The notes under the pieces were generated by a model. The model made no database searches, had not been told where the DNA came from, and worked only from the letters and a program-made list of their open reading frames with translations. The position numbers were made by a program, and so were the translations under genes. Positions 17,647 through 26,900 of a stretch of DNA of 50,063 nucleotides are shown one piece after another; position 1 is the stretch's first letter, and every line of letters begins with the position of its first letter. Source of the DNA: Flavobacterium sp. (GTDB lineage Bacteria > Bacteroidota > Bacteroidia > Flavobacteriales > Flavobacteriaceae); the NCBI RefSeq assembly GCF_025352015.1, contig NZ_JANXUG010000109.1, positions 1 to 50,063 of the forward strand. The letters are read 5' to 3'.

Positions 17647-18804
17647 ATGAAACTCCCAAAATCACTTCAACAAAAACTCAATCAGCGAGAAGCCAACAAT
17701 GCCTTGCGCGACTTGCCCGTTACCAATGGTTTAATTGATTTTGCTTCTAATGATTATATTGGCTTTGCCAAAAATGAAGCTATCTTTCACGAAACACATC
17801 AAATTCTTTTAGATAAAAATATACCAGTAAATGGCGCCACGGGATCACGTTTACTTTCCGGAAATCACGCTTTGTATAATGAAACCGAAAATTTTATTGC
17901 CAAATTTCATCGCGCTGATTCCGCACTTATTCTCAATTCGGGTTATGATGCAAATATTGGATTTTTTAGCTGCGTTCCGCAACGCAATGATGTAATTTTA
18001 TTCGATGAACTATGTCATGCTTCAATTCGCGATGGAATACAAACCAGCAATGCTAAATCGTATAAATTTCAGCATAACGACTTGGAAGATTTGGAGAAAA
18101 GATTAAAGTCCTGTCACACCGAGCGCATTCGAGGTGCTTTATTTGAAATATATTTAGTTACCGAAAGTGTTTTCTCCATGGACGGGGATTGCCCCAACTT
18201 AGAAGAACTCACAAACCTTTGTGACAAATACGGTGTTTATTTAGTTATTGATGAAGCACATGCAATTGGAGTTTTTGGTGAAAGCGGGGAAGGATTGGTG
18301 CAAAGTTTAGGATTGCAAGACAAGGTTTTTGCCCGAATTATGACCTTCGGAAAAGGATTGGGTTGCCATGGCGCAGCGATTTTAGGAAGTGAAGAACTAA
18401 AAAAATATTTAGTCAATTTTGCACGAAGTTTTATTTATACCACAGCATTATCGCCGCATTCGGTCGCAACCATTTTGATGAGCTATCACCATTTAACCAC
18501 TGCAAAAAATGAAATTAATTCGCTAAAAAGCAACTTCACCATTTTCAATCGGGAAAAGATGCGTTTGGGATTAAAACCGTTGTTTATCTATAGCAAATCT
18601 GCCATTCAATCCGCCATTATTCCTGGCAATGAAAGAGTAAAAAATATTGCTGTTCAACTGCAAGAAAAAGGATTTGATATCAAACCCATTCTCTCGCCTA
18701 CAGTGCCAGAAGGACAAGAAAGACTGCGTTTTTGCATACATAATTATAATACTGAAAAGGAAATCTTGAATGTTTTGCAATTGTTAGCTACTTTTGTTTT
18801 TTAA
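17647..18804 (+). CDS. bioF: 8-amino-7-oxononanoate synthase BioF
   Basis: BioF condenses a pimeloyl thioester with alanine, the first committed step of the biotin ring assembly, using PLP. The 385-residue protein shows NGLIDFASNDYIGF near 28, GATGSRLLSGNHALYNETE near 60, the LNSGYDANIG loop, DEAHAIGVFGESGEGL, and the PLP-binding lysine at 236 in TFGKGLG. The C-terminus ends in EERLRFCIHNYN-type sequence and ATFVF. The start is the only suitable ATG and sits right behind a promoter element. It heads a plus-strand run with bioD and bioA, though two decayed fragments intervene. A degenerate copy of its own 3' end lies about 100 bp downstream. Confidence 0.96.
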   Translation: MKLPKSLQQKLNQREANNALRDLPVTNGLIDFASNDYIGFAKNEAIFHETHQILLDKNIPVNGATGSRLLSGNHALYNETENFIAKFHRADSALILNSGYDANIGFFSCVPQRNDVILFDELCHASIRDGIQTSNAKSYKFQHNDLEDLEKRLKSCHTERIRGALFEIYLVTESVFSMDGDCPNLEELTNLCDKYGVYLVIDEAHAIGVFGESGEGLVQSLGLQDKVFARIMTFGKGLGCHGAAILGSEELKKYLVNFARSFIYTTALSPHSVATILMSYHHLTTAKNEINSLKSNFTIFNREKMRLGLKPLFIYSKSAIQSAIIPGNERVKNIAVQLQEKGFDIKPILSPTVPEGQERLRFCIHNYNTEKEILNVLQLLATFVF

Positions 18805-18856
18805 TTACGTAAAGAAGTAGCTTCGTGAAACTCTAAAAAACCGCAGTGAATCTCTG
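18805..18856 (+). repeat. Spacer carrying a CTCTGTG-type repeat unit
   Basis: Between the real bioF stop and its decayed tail copy is a segment containing AGTGAATCTCTGTG, the same word family (GTGAATCTCTGTG / CACAGAGATTCAC) that forms the hairpin spacer at 21815-21916. It may mark the junction of a past rearrangement. Confidence 0.5.
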
Positions 18857-18908
18857 TGAAAATTAAATCTCGAATGTACTGCAATTCTTAAGTACTTTTG
18901 TTTGTTAG
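18857..18908 (+). pseudogene. Degenerate second copy of the bioF 3' end
   Basis: These 52 bases align without gaps to 18753-18804, the last 52 bases of bioF, with 42 identities by my count, at a constant offset of 104. In the matching frame they read ENxISNVLQFLSTFVC with an internal stop, against EKEILNVLQLLATFVF in BioF. It is non-coding now. It also contains a perfect TACTTTTG (18893-18900), a possible -7 element for the genes that follow. Confidence 0.75.
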
Positions 18909-18951
18909 CCCACAGATTGTAATGATAAAAACCAATTGACACCGATTTTAT

Positions 18952-19365
18952 ATGAGCAATTTATTACATAAGGAAATAACGGATGTTGTTTTAAGAGCTT
19001 ATTACGATGTTTATAACTAACTAGGCTATGGTTTTCTTGAAAAAGTTTATCAAAAAGCAATGTATTTTGAATTAAAATCTTTAGGGTATAATGTCGTAGC
19101 TCAAAAACAGATAAAAGTATATTTTAGGAACCAATTATATAGAGAATATTATGCAGATATATTAATTGAAGACAATGTAATTATCGAACTAAAAGCCTGT
19201 GAATTATTGATGAATGTTCACGTTGCTCAATTAATGAACTACCTAAAAGCGACTGAAATTGAAGTTTGACTTTTGTTGAATTTCGGTGAAGAACCAGAAT
19301 TTAAAAGGATCATTTATACAAATGATAGAAAAAAAGAATTTAAAAAATCAGTGATAATCTGTTAG
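18952..19365 (+). pseudogene. GxxExxY family protein gene with two in-frame stops
   Basis: One frame runs from the ATG at 18952 to TAG at 19363-19365 (137 codons) and is interrupted only by TAA at 19018-19020 and TGA at 19267-19269. The translation has the family features: a GFLEKVY signature (the GxxExxY of the name) near 27, YREYYADILIEDNVIIELKA (a PD-(D/E)xK-like core) near 63-82, and a final FKRIIYTNDRK. The stops could come from single changes, such as GAA to TAA and GGA to TGA. No frameshift is needed. GxxExxY proteins are of unknown function with a nuclease-like fold. The gene sits between bioF and the DUF2007 gene and has no evident link with biotin. Confidence 0.88.
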
Positions 19366-19411
19366 ATCCGCATTATCAGTGACCCAAAATTAAAAACAGC
19401 TATGTTTTATC

Positions 19412-19822
19412 ATGCAAGAAGAAAAATTTACATTATTACGTCGCTTTCAATATTCAAGTGAAGCCATTATTTATAAAGGCAAATTAGAGAGCCAAGGAAT
19501 TGCCGTTTTTTTGAGAGATAACAACACCATTGATTCCAATCCGTTATACAGTAATTTGCTGGGTGGCGTAAAATTGTACGTCAAAACAGAAGATTTTGAG
19601 AAAGCAGTTGAAATCCTAGGAGATGTTAGTTTATATTCTGTTGACGATGACAATCAACCTATAAATTGCCCTAAATGCGGTTCAACACAAATCGACATGG
19701 TTACTTCTATAAAAGATTTGAAATCATTTTTTTGCTTCCTTATATTCCTGCTTCTTTCCATCGCACCATTTTTCACAAAGCACAAATACAAATGTCAAAA
19801 TTGTCAATTCGAATTTAATTAA
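19412..19822 (+). CDS. DUF2007 domain protein with membrane-split zinc ribbon
   Basis: This 136-residue protein has two parts. Residues 1-75 match the DUF2007 putative signal-transducing domain (FQYSSEAIIYKGKLESQGI, LGGVKLYVKTEDFEKAVEIL). After a linker comes CPKC (85-88), then a hydrophobic segment FFCFLIFLLLSIAPFF, then CQNC near the C-terminus, so a two-CxxC zinc ribbon seems to be split by a membrane helix. Its stop codon TAA directly precedes the bioD ATG at 19823, implying coupled translation. Its function is unknown. The position next to bioD is suggestive, but it may simply be co-transcribed. Confidence 0.85.
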   Translation: MQEEKFTLLRRFQYSSEAIIYKGKLESQGIAVFLRDNNTIDSNPLYSNLLGGVKLYVKTEDFEKAVEILGDVSLYSVDDDNQPINCPKCGSTQIDMVTSIKDLKSFFCFLIFLLLSIAPFFTKHKYKCQNCQFEFN

Positions 19823-20440
19823 ATGAAACTATTTTTAACAGGTATCGGTACCGATGTAGGTAAAACTATGGCTGCTGCAATTGTGGTCGAAGCATTACAA
19901 GCCGATTATTGGAAACCTATTCAAGCGGGCGATTTGCATAATTCAGATTGCCATAAAGTAAAAACATTGGTGTCTAATGATAAATCGCAATTTCATTCAA
20001 ATGCTTATGCCCTAAATACTCCTGCAAGTCCGCATTATGCCGCACAGGTTGATGGAATTAGTATAGATTTAAATCAAATTAAAGAACCATTTACAACAAA
20101 TCATCTTGTGATTGAAGGTGCTGGCGGTGTTTTAGTTCCCTTAAATGATACCAATTTTGTGATTGATTTAATTCAAAAAGAATACAAAGTCATCGTGGTT
20201 TCTAGACATTATTTAGGCAGCATTAACCATACTTTAATAACCCTTGAAGCCTTAAAAAATCGAAAAATTGCTGTAGCTGGAATCATTTTTTCTGGCGATG
20301 AAAACAAAGCGACTGAAGAAATTATTTTAATGAAAACCGACGCAAAATTTATAGGAAGAATTGACACCGAACCTTATTTTGACGATACTGTAATTACTTA
20401 TTATGCCGAAAAATTTAGAGAAAATCTATTAAAATTGTAA
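19823..20440 (+). CDS. bioD: Dethiobiotin synthetase BioD
   Basis: BioD closes the ureido ring of dethiobiotin using CO2 and ATP. The P-loop is GIGTDVGKT with Lys14 and Thr15, followed by the substrate lysine in YWKPIQAG and the Mg-binding VIEGAGGVLVPL near 95. At 205 residues it is slightly shorter than the E. coli enzyme (about 225). The ATG immediately follows the stop of the DUF2007 gene. A 91-nt repeat-rich spacer separates it from bioA. The assignment is firm. Confidence 0.96.
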   Translation: MKLFLTGIGTDVGKTMAAAIVVEALQADYWKPIQAGDLHNSDCHKVKTLVSNDKSQFHSNAYALNTPASPHYAAQVDGISIDLNQIKEPFTTNHLVIEGAGGVLVPLNDTNFVIDLIQKEYKVIVVSRHYLGSINHTLITLEALKNRKIAVAGIIFSGDENKATEEIILMKTDAKFIGRIDTEPYFDDTVITYYAEKFRENLLKL

Positions 20441-20531
20441 AGACAAATAGAGAGTAGACGGATAGATAATAGGCATTTTTATCCATTAAAATCTATCATC
20501 TTTTAGTCTGTCATCTATCATCTAAAAAAAA
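20441..20531 (+). repeat. Word-repeat hairpin spacer between bioD and bioA
   Basis: The nonamer CTATCATCT occurs at 20493-20501 and 20515-20523. The left half carries AGATAATAG (20464-20472), one change from its reverse complement AGATGATAG, and related GATAG words. The 91-nt gap thus has the same plan as the atpD-atpC spacer. It ends in an A-run directly before the bioA ATG. Confidence 0.65.
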
Positions 20532-21803
20532 ATGACGCTTTCCGAACGAGATAAATTATATAACTGGCATCCCTACACACAACATAAAACGGCTGCCAAC
20601 TTTCCAGCAATTGTAAAAGGCAAAGATGCGCTACTTTGGGATGAAAATGGCAAGGAATATATTGATGCCATTGCGTCTTGGTGGGTCAATCCTTATGGGC
20701 ATTCAAACACCATCATTGCCAATGCTATTTACGAACAACTCACTACTTTAGAGCATGTTTTATTTGGAGGTTTTACCCATGACAAAGCCGTTTTATTAGC
20801 CGAAAAGTTGATGGAGATTTTACCTAACAATCAAAAAAAACTTTTTTATTCTGATAATGGTTCCACTGCCGTAGAAGTGGCGTTGAAAGCCGCAATGCAA
20901 TATTTTTATAACAAAGGAATTAAAAAATCTAAAATTATCGCTTTTCACGATGCCTTTCACGGTGATACTTTTGGAGCCATGGCTTCGAGCGGTATCACAT
21001 TTTTTACGGAAGCGTTCCAGGGGTCACTGTTAGAAGTCGTTCGTATTCCGGTACCAACAAAAGGAAACGAAGAAAGTAGTATCCAAATTTTAAAAGATTT
21101 GGTTGAAACCAATGAATATGCGGCGTTCATTTTTGAACCATTAGTACAAGGAGCAGCAGGTATGGTCATGTATCAACCAGATGTTTTAGATAAAATGATT
21201 GCAATTTGCAACTACAATAACGTATTCACCATTGCCGACGAAGTGATGACAGGTTTTGGTAAAACGGGAAAAACTTTTGCTTCGGATTACTTAATGCATA
21301 AACCAGACATGATGTGCTTATCTAAAGCATTGACTGGTGGAACAATTCCTATGGCAATAACTACTTTTACGCAAGAAATCTTTAACGGATTTTATGACGA
21401 TAACACCAATAAAGCATTATTTCACGGACATACTTTTACAGCAAACCCAACAGGTTGTGCAGCAGCTTTGGCAAGTATCAATTTGTTGCAAACTGTCGAA
21501 ATGCAACATAATATTGCTCGCATCCATCAATTACATTTGGATTTTGAAATTAAAATAAAAACGCATCCAAGAATAAAAACGACACGCGTTTTGGGAGTTA
21601 TTTTTGCATTGGAAATCAAAACAGAAAACCAAGAAAGTTATTATGGAACAATGCGAAACAAACTATATAATTTCTTTATAGAAAACGGAATAATCCTTCG
21701 ACCTGTGGGAAGTACTGTGTATATTTTGCCACCTTATGTTATTACTAATGCACAATTAGAAAAAGTATATACTATTGTGGAAAAAGCGTTAGAAATAGTA
21801 TAA
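20532..21803 (+). CDS. bioA: Adenosylmethionine--8-amino-7-oxononanoate transaminase BioA
   Basis: BioA transfers an amino group from S-adenosylmethionine to the BioF product, giving 7,8-diaminopelargonate, with PLP as cofactor. The 423-residue protein has the family start WHPYTQ, DAIASWWVNPYGHSN near 45-60, FYSDNGSTAVEVALK, FHDAFHGDTFGAM, DEVMTGFGKTG, and the PLP lysine at 265 in LSKALTGG. HGHTFTANPTGCAAA follows. All expected residues are present. It lies between the bioD spacer and a second hairpin spacer before the ketosynthase. Confidence 0.97.
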   Translation: MTLSERDKLYNWHPYTQHKTAANFPAIVKGKDALLWDENGKEYIDAIASWWVNPYGHSNTIIANAIYEQLTTLEHVLFGGFTHDKAVLLAEKLMEILPNNQKKLFYSDNGSTAVEVALKAAMQYFYNKGIKKSKIIAFHDAFHGDTFGAMASSGITFFTEAFQGSLLEVVRIPVPTKGNEESSIQILKDLVETNEYAAFIFEPLVQGAAGMVMYQPDVLDKMIAICNYNNVFTIADEVMTGFGKTGKTFASDYLMHKPDMMCLSKALTGGTIPMAITTFTQEIFNGFYDDNTNKALFHGHTFTANPTGCAAALASINLLQTVEMQHNIARIHQLHLDFEIKIKTHPRIKTTRVLGVIFALEIKTENQESYYGTMRNKLYNFFIENGIILRPVGSTVYILPPYVITNAQLEKVYTIVEKALEIV

Positions 21804-21814
21804 TTTTGTAAACG

Positions 21815-21916
21815 TTACACAGAGATACACGAAGATTTCACAGAGATTCACGGATAATTTTTTAAATATTTTAGACTCTGTGAATCTTGACTTTTTCTGT
21901 ATTAATCTCTGTGTAA
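21815..21916 (+). repeat. Nested inverted-repeat spacer between bioA and ketosynthase gene
   Basis: TTACACAGAGAT (21815-21826) and ATCTCTGTGTAA (21905-21916) are perfect 12-bp reverse complements. Inside them GATTTCACAGAG (21834-21845) pairs with CTCTGTGAATC (21876-21886) with one bulge. The whole 155-nt gap is built from CACAGAG-type words and could form a long hairpin. A related unit lies just after bioF. Confidence 0.85.
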
Positions 21917-21958
21917 TAAATCCAAAAGTTTGCGACCTTTGCGCTCTAATTTACCATA

Positions 21959-23113
21959 ATGCTAAAAACAAGAATTGCCATAACTTCTATCGCTTCATTT
22001 TCTTCTTTAGGAAAAACTGCTGACGAAGTTTGGTGTGAATATTTAAGCCCGAAATCCTTAATCGTTGAAAGAAAAATTGGCGATACCACTTTTTTAGTTG
22101 CTCCTTTATCTAATGATTTAGCACAAGAAGTTCAAGCCATACGAAACTCGGATACCAAATATAAACCGTTGGACAATTCTGTTCTTTATGCCATTTTAGC
22201 ATCAAGAGAAGCGGTAAAAAATGCAGGATGGAACGACTCAAAATTTGGAATAAATATAGGTTCCTCTCGTGGTGCTACTCAATTATTTGAAAAGCATTAT
22301 CGCGAATTTTTAGCATCAGGAAAAGTTGCCACACTCACCTCTCCTACCACCACATTAGGAAATATTTCTACTTGGGTTGCCCATGATTTAAAATCAAATG
22401 GACCTCAATTATCACATTCAATAACGTGTTCTACCGCACTTCATGCTTTATTAAACGGCATTGCGTGGTTGCAAGCAGGAATGTCCGATAAATTCTTGGT
22501 TGGCGGAAGCGAAGCGCCCTTAACGGCTTTTACCATTGCCCAAATGCAAGCTTTAAAAATTTATGCTAAAACAAATGCTGTATTTCCTTGTCGCGCTTTA
22601 GATCTGAATAAAAACAAAAACACTATGGTGTTGGGTGAAGGCGCCGCAATGGCGTGTTTGGAACTTGGCGAAAACCAAAACGCTTTGGCTTACATTACCG
22701 GATTTGGGCATGCAACGGACGATTTGCAACACAGTATTTCTATAACAGACGAGGCAGAATGTTTTCAGAAATCAATGAAGATGGCATTGGGAGAATTAAA
22801 TCCATTTGATGTAGATGCTGTTGTAATGCATGCACCGGGAACTATAAAAGGAGACTTGTCTGAATACAAAGCTATACTAAAAGTTTTTGGGAAAAATCTT
22901 CCGATGCTGACCACCAACAAATGGAAAATTGGGCACACTTTTGGAGCTTCTGGAATGCTCAATATAGAACTTGCCCTATTAATGATAAGCCATCAAGAGT
23001 TTATTGGCGTTCCTTTTGTAACAGAACAAAATCCTAGAAAAGTTATTAGAAATATACTGATAAATGCAGTTGGTTTTGGCGGTAATGCCGTGAGTATACT
23101 GCTGTCTAAATAG
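21959..23113 (+). CDS. Beta-ketoacyl synthase (FabF/FabB-like) of the biotin cluster
   Basis: This 384-residue condensing enzyme keeps the KAS I/II catalytic triad: Cys157 in SITCSTALHAL, His291 in VMHAPGT (HGTGT in housekeeping enzymes) and His326 in NKWKIGHTFGASG. Such enzymes extend an acyl chain by two carbons from malonyl-ACP. It is shorter and more divergent than a typical FabF (about 410-415 residues). The changed HAPGT motif and position after bioA suggest it is not the housekeeping enzyme. BioF needs a pimeloyl thioester, and no bioC, bioH, bioW or bioZ is present here, so a role in building that chain is a reasonable inference. A general or secondary lipid role is the alternative. 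The gene ends 42 nt before convergent recX. Confidence 0.88.
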   Translation: MLKTRIAITSIASFSSLGKTADEVWCEYLSPKSLIVERKIGDTTFLVAPLSNDLAQEVQAIRNSDTKYKPLDNSVLYAILASREAVKNAGWNDSKFGINIGSSRGATQLFEKHYREFLASGKVATLTSPTTTLGNISTWVAHDLKSNGPQLSHSITCSTALHALLNGIAWLQAGMSDKFLVGGSEAPLTAFTIAQMQALKIYAKTNAVFPCRALDLNKNKNTMVLGEGAAMACLELGENQNALAYITGFGHATDDLQHSISITDEAECFQKSMKMALGELNPFDVDAVVMHAPGTIKGDLSEYKAILKVFGKNLPMLTTNKWKIGHTFGASGMLNIELALLMISHQEFIGVPFVTEQNPRKVIRNILINAVGFGGNAVSILLSK

Positions 23114-23156
23114 TTCTTTCTACGCACTTTTCGGTTCCTGGCACGCGATACATAAT

Positions 23157-23630
23157 TTACTTTTCAATGCTGATTTCTTGCCACTTTTCATAAATTAAAT
23201 TACTTTCCCAGCCTTTGCGCAAGAGATAATCGCAAAATTTTTTTTTCTTTTTTAGTACATTGCTTTCTCTAATGGTTTCCCAATGTCTTTTGGCTAAATA
23301 ATCAAAGTTTTCTTGATACTCCTCTTCCAAAATTTCGGTTAACGCATATTTAATATTGGATGCCGAGATATGGCGTAGTTTGAGTTCGTTTACAATTCTG
23401 ATTTTTCCCCACTTTTTTATGCAATGTTTTCCTCGAGCAAAACTTCGGGCAAAACGTTCCTCATTCAAGAAATTATTTTGCAATAAATGCACTATAGCTG
23501 TATCAACTTCATTGGGTTTTAACCCCAATTCATAGCTTTTTTGTACTACTTCTTGATGACATCGTTCTTGATAAGAACAGTAGTATTCTAATTTAAGCTG
23601 AGCTTGAATTACCGTTAATTTATTGTTCAT
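23157..23630 (-). CDS. recX: Regulatory protein RecX
   Basis: RecX binds RecA filaments and limits their activity. The 157-residue, basic, helical protein has the family layout of three-helix repeats: CSYQERCHQEVVQKSYELGL near 20, LLQNNFLNEERFARSFARGK near 48-68, WGKIRIVNELKLRHIS near 75, and a C-terminal repeat ending YLLRKGWESNLIYEKWQEI. No recA lies nearby. It converges with the ketosynthase gene, and no terminator is obvious between them. A promoter element lies at 23653-23660. Confidence 0.93.
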   Translation of the reverse strand: MNNKLTVIQAQLKLEYYCSYQERCHQEVVQKSYELGLKPNEVDTAIVHLLQNNFLNEERFARSFARGKHCIKKWGKIRIVNELKLRHISASNIKYALTEILEEEYQENFDYLAKRHWETIRESNVLKKKKKFCDYLLRKGWESNLIYEKWQEISIEK

Positions 23631-23652
23631 TTTTTTGGTTAAAATCTTTAAT

Positions 23653-23660
23653 CAAAGTTA
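23653..23660 (-). promoter_or_regulatory. Candidate promoter (-7 element) for recX
   Basis: Minus-strand TAACTTTG fits TAnnTTTG, about 22 nt before the recX ATG at 23630. Confidence 0.5.
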
Positions 23661-23961
23661 TAAATTACAAAGGATTTTTTTAAATGATTAAATTAATTAA
23701 GATTATACCCATGAAGCGCAGGGGTTTAAAACCCTTCAAATATATAAATCCGTAAATAAAATCACCTTATTAGCTTATGACAACAAAAATATGCACAAAA
23801 AGACACATTTTATTAATAACTTCTTAATCTAACTATCTTGTATTATAGTAATTTAGCTGTAATTTTACAAACCCACAATTTACCTGATTTGTCTTAATCT
23901 TTTTTTGTACACAAAAAATAAGTGCTTAATTCTATGGAAATTAATAAGATATATTATTATT
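23661..23961. other. Intergenic region with one palindrome
   Basis: This is AT-rich sequence between divergent genes. It holds a hairpin-prone segment at 23713-23737 with GGGTTT and AAACCC arms and outer GAAG/CTTC. I see no coding remnant or RNA gene. A full TAnnTTTG for the following plus-strand gene is not clear. Confidence 0.5.
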
Positions 23962-26900
23962 ATGAAATATAAAAAATTACTTTCTGTTTTTGTTGTACTA
24001 ATAATACAATACATATCGTGTTATGGACAAGTTAGTTTAACTAATGTAAGCCCATCCAGCACGATTGACTTTTCAGCTTCGATGCAAGCTACTGTTGGAA
24101 ATGGGGCATATACAGCTGCAGGTTTTCAAGCTGTTCCAGCTGTAGGGCAATTAAACTCAAATGCATGGGCAGTTAATGGCTGGAGCGATGGTAATTTGGC
24201 TTTTGGAGGAACTCGAATTACAGCTTCAACTGATTATACCAGAGGACTGACTGCTTTAGCAGTTGGGATAGGTGGCTTTTATTCTTTTACTGGTGCACCA
24301 GGGTCAGCCGTCAATCCTTGTTTTATGATTCAACCAGGAACAAGTGATCTTACTCCAGGATATATGACATTAAAAATTCAAAATAATGGGACCACTACTA
24401 TTACTGATTTGGCTATTTCTTATAATCTTTACATAAGAAATGACCAAGGGCGTTCCAATAGTTTTAATTTTTCTTATTCTCCAGATGATTTAACTTATAC
24501 ACCAGTTGCAGCATTGGATTACACCTCTATTGCTGTTGCAGATGGATTAGGTTGGGTTCAAGTAGGATCATCACCATCAAGATCTACAGCAATTTCAGGA
24601 TTAAGTATCGCCCCTAGTGGTTTCTTTTATATTAGATGGTCTACAAATGATATTGGAGGGTCGGGAAGTAGAGATGAATTTGGGTTGGACGACATCACGA
24701 TTACAGCGGTGCCATTATATACTGCTGTTGCCAATGGAGACTGGTCAACACCCGCTACGTGGGACAAGGGTGCTGTTCCTCCTGCAAATAGCAATGTATT
24801 AATACCATCGCCCTACACTGTTTTTTTAACAGGCAATGTGACAAGGAACTCTTTAACTACAACTACAGTAGCTATTGGTGGCACTCTTGCAACTGCAAAC
24901 AGTGGCGTAGCCAATGCGAATGTCTACACTAATAATGGCACAACCAATATTAATGGAACTTTTAGACTAGAAGAAAATAGTACCGTAGCGGGAACTGGTA
25001 CTTTTGTTTATGGAGCATCAGGGACTTTAAATTTCGCAAATACTGCAGCAAATACTCCTACAGGAAAATCAGTTGCAACTACAGATATTTATTGGCCAAC
25101 GGCAAGCGGGCCATTTAATGTAAATGTTATTGGTGATGTAACGATGAACGCTAGCAGAACAATTGCAGGAGTTTTGACAACCGCGACAAAAGCATCAGCA
25201 GGGATAACAACTGCCAGTGGTTTTAACCTTACTATCAATGGCACTTTACAAATCAATAATGGAGGTGCTATCACCGGTATTAACGCTTCTGCACCAATTT
25301 ATGGCTCTAACTCACTTTTGCTTTACAATACTGCTGCTATAACATCTAGGTCTGTAGAATGGGTTTTTACTGGTGTTGGAACAATAGGTAGTTCTGCGGG
25401 TTATCCCAATAATGTGCAAATAAGCAGCAATACTACTTTAAATTATAACAGCAATGTTGCGGCACGCGCTATTGATAAAAATCTAACAATAGATAATGGC
25501 TCTACGCTTGATTTATCAACTGTTACCACTTCAAATTTAACAGTGGGCAATACGCTTGCCAATAGCGGTACAGTTACCTTATCAAGTTCTGGTACTACTG
25601 GAGGCAATTTATTATTAGGAGGCAACTTTAGTAACACGGCTACAGGTATTTTCACTGGCGGAAACAGATCAATTTATTTCAGTAAAACAGGAACTCAAAC
25701 GGTACAGAATTTATCAGCATCCCCGTTAGTATTCCCTTATGTTTTAACTTCTGGTTCAGGAACTACAATTCAATTGTTAAATAACTTAACCATAACCTCA
25801 CCAAGCGCAGCTGTTAATGGCGGAGTAGCACTTACTATGGCAAACGCATCAGATGTTTTTGACCTCAACGGAAATACTTTAACTATTGGAACTGCTGGAG
25901 TTGCTAATACAATTTCAAATGCAGGAAGTTTTAAAGGAAGTACTACCTCGAACTTAACATTGTTAGGAACTGGAAGTATTGGTAGCTTAAAATTTGCTTC
26001 CAATACAAACCTTGGCACATTTACTATTGACAGGTCTGCTGCTGCTATTGGTTGTGCGATGGGTTCAGCCTTAACCGTTAATACCAGTTTAGTTTTAACC
26101 AATGGGTTGATTGATTTAGTAGCTAACACCATGACCTTGGCATCTACTTGCAGCAACAGTTTTACCGCATCATCCAACAGCTATGTTATTGCCGACGCAA
26201 CAGTTTCTGGTGGAGTATTAAGTAAAGTGGTAACTGCGACAGGAACTGCTTATGTTTTTCCGGTTGGACTTGGAGGGTATTCACCAGCCACGGTAAACTT
26301 TAGCGCTGGAACATTTTCCGCGGCTACGTTTGGAATGGCAGTAAAAAACACTGTTAATCCAAATTGGAATTTTGCTACAACAGCGTATTTGAATCGCTAT
26401 TGGTCTATAACAACTTCAGGATTAACAACGCCAACTTATGATTTTTCTGCCACCTTTCCCGCTGCCGATGTAGTAGGAGGAATCTCAACTTATTTTAAAT
26501 CTAATCAATGGGATGGTTCTATTTCTGATTGGACTAATGGTGGTACTACTATTGGAGCAACGTCATTAGTAAAAACGGGATGTACCGTAAATAATGTATC
26601 GCCAATCGCAAACCATATTTCTGCAGCCATTCGTGACCAAGAAATAGATATAAGAGGTGGTGGAAATGTTATTGTAAGTGGTGCAACCACCACAAATGGT
26701 TTAAACAGAACAGCTTTTGGCACACAAACTATTGGTACACCTACTTCAAAAACCTATACTATATTTAATGTTGGCGGTTTAAATTTAACCATCGGTGCAA
26801 TAACAATTGCTGGCGCGAATCCTGGTGATTTTGTAGTAACCCTCCCGCCAGCATCTCCTGTAACTGCTGAATCAAGCACAACCTTTACGATTACGTTCAC

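Noticed and set aside
19060..19269. A separate 69-residue protein in the GxxExxY region
   Set aside because: It is the middle part of the GxxExxY frame between its two stop codons, starting at an internal Met.
24617..26723. Several short frames on both strands inside the giant surface protein gene
   Set aside because: They overlap a continuous 1961-codon frame with a signal peptide and clear domains, and have no protein features of their own.
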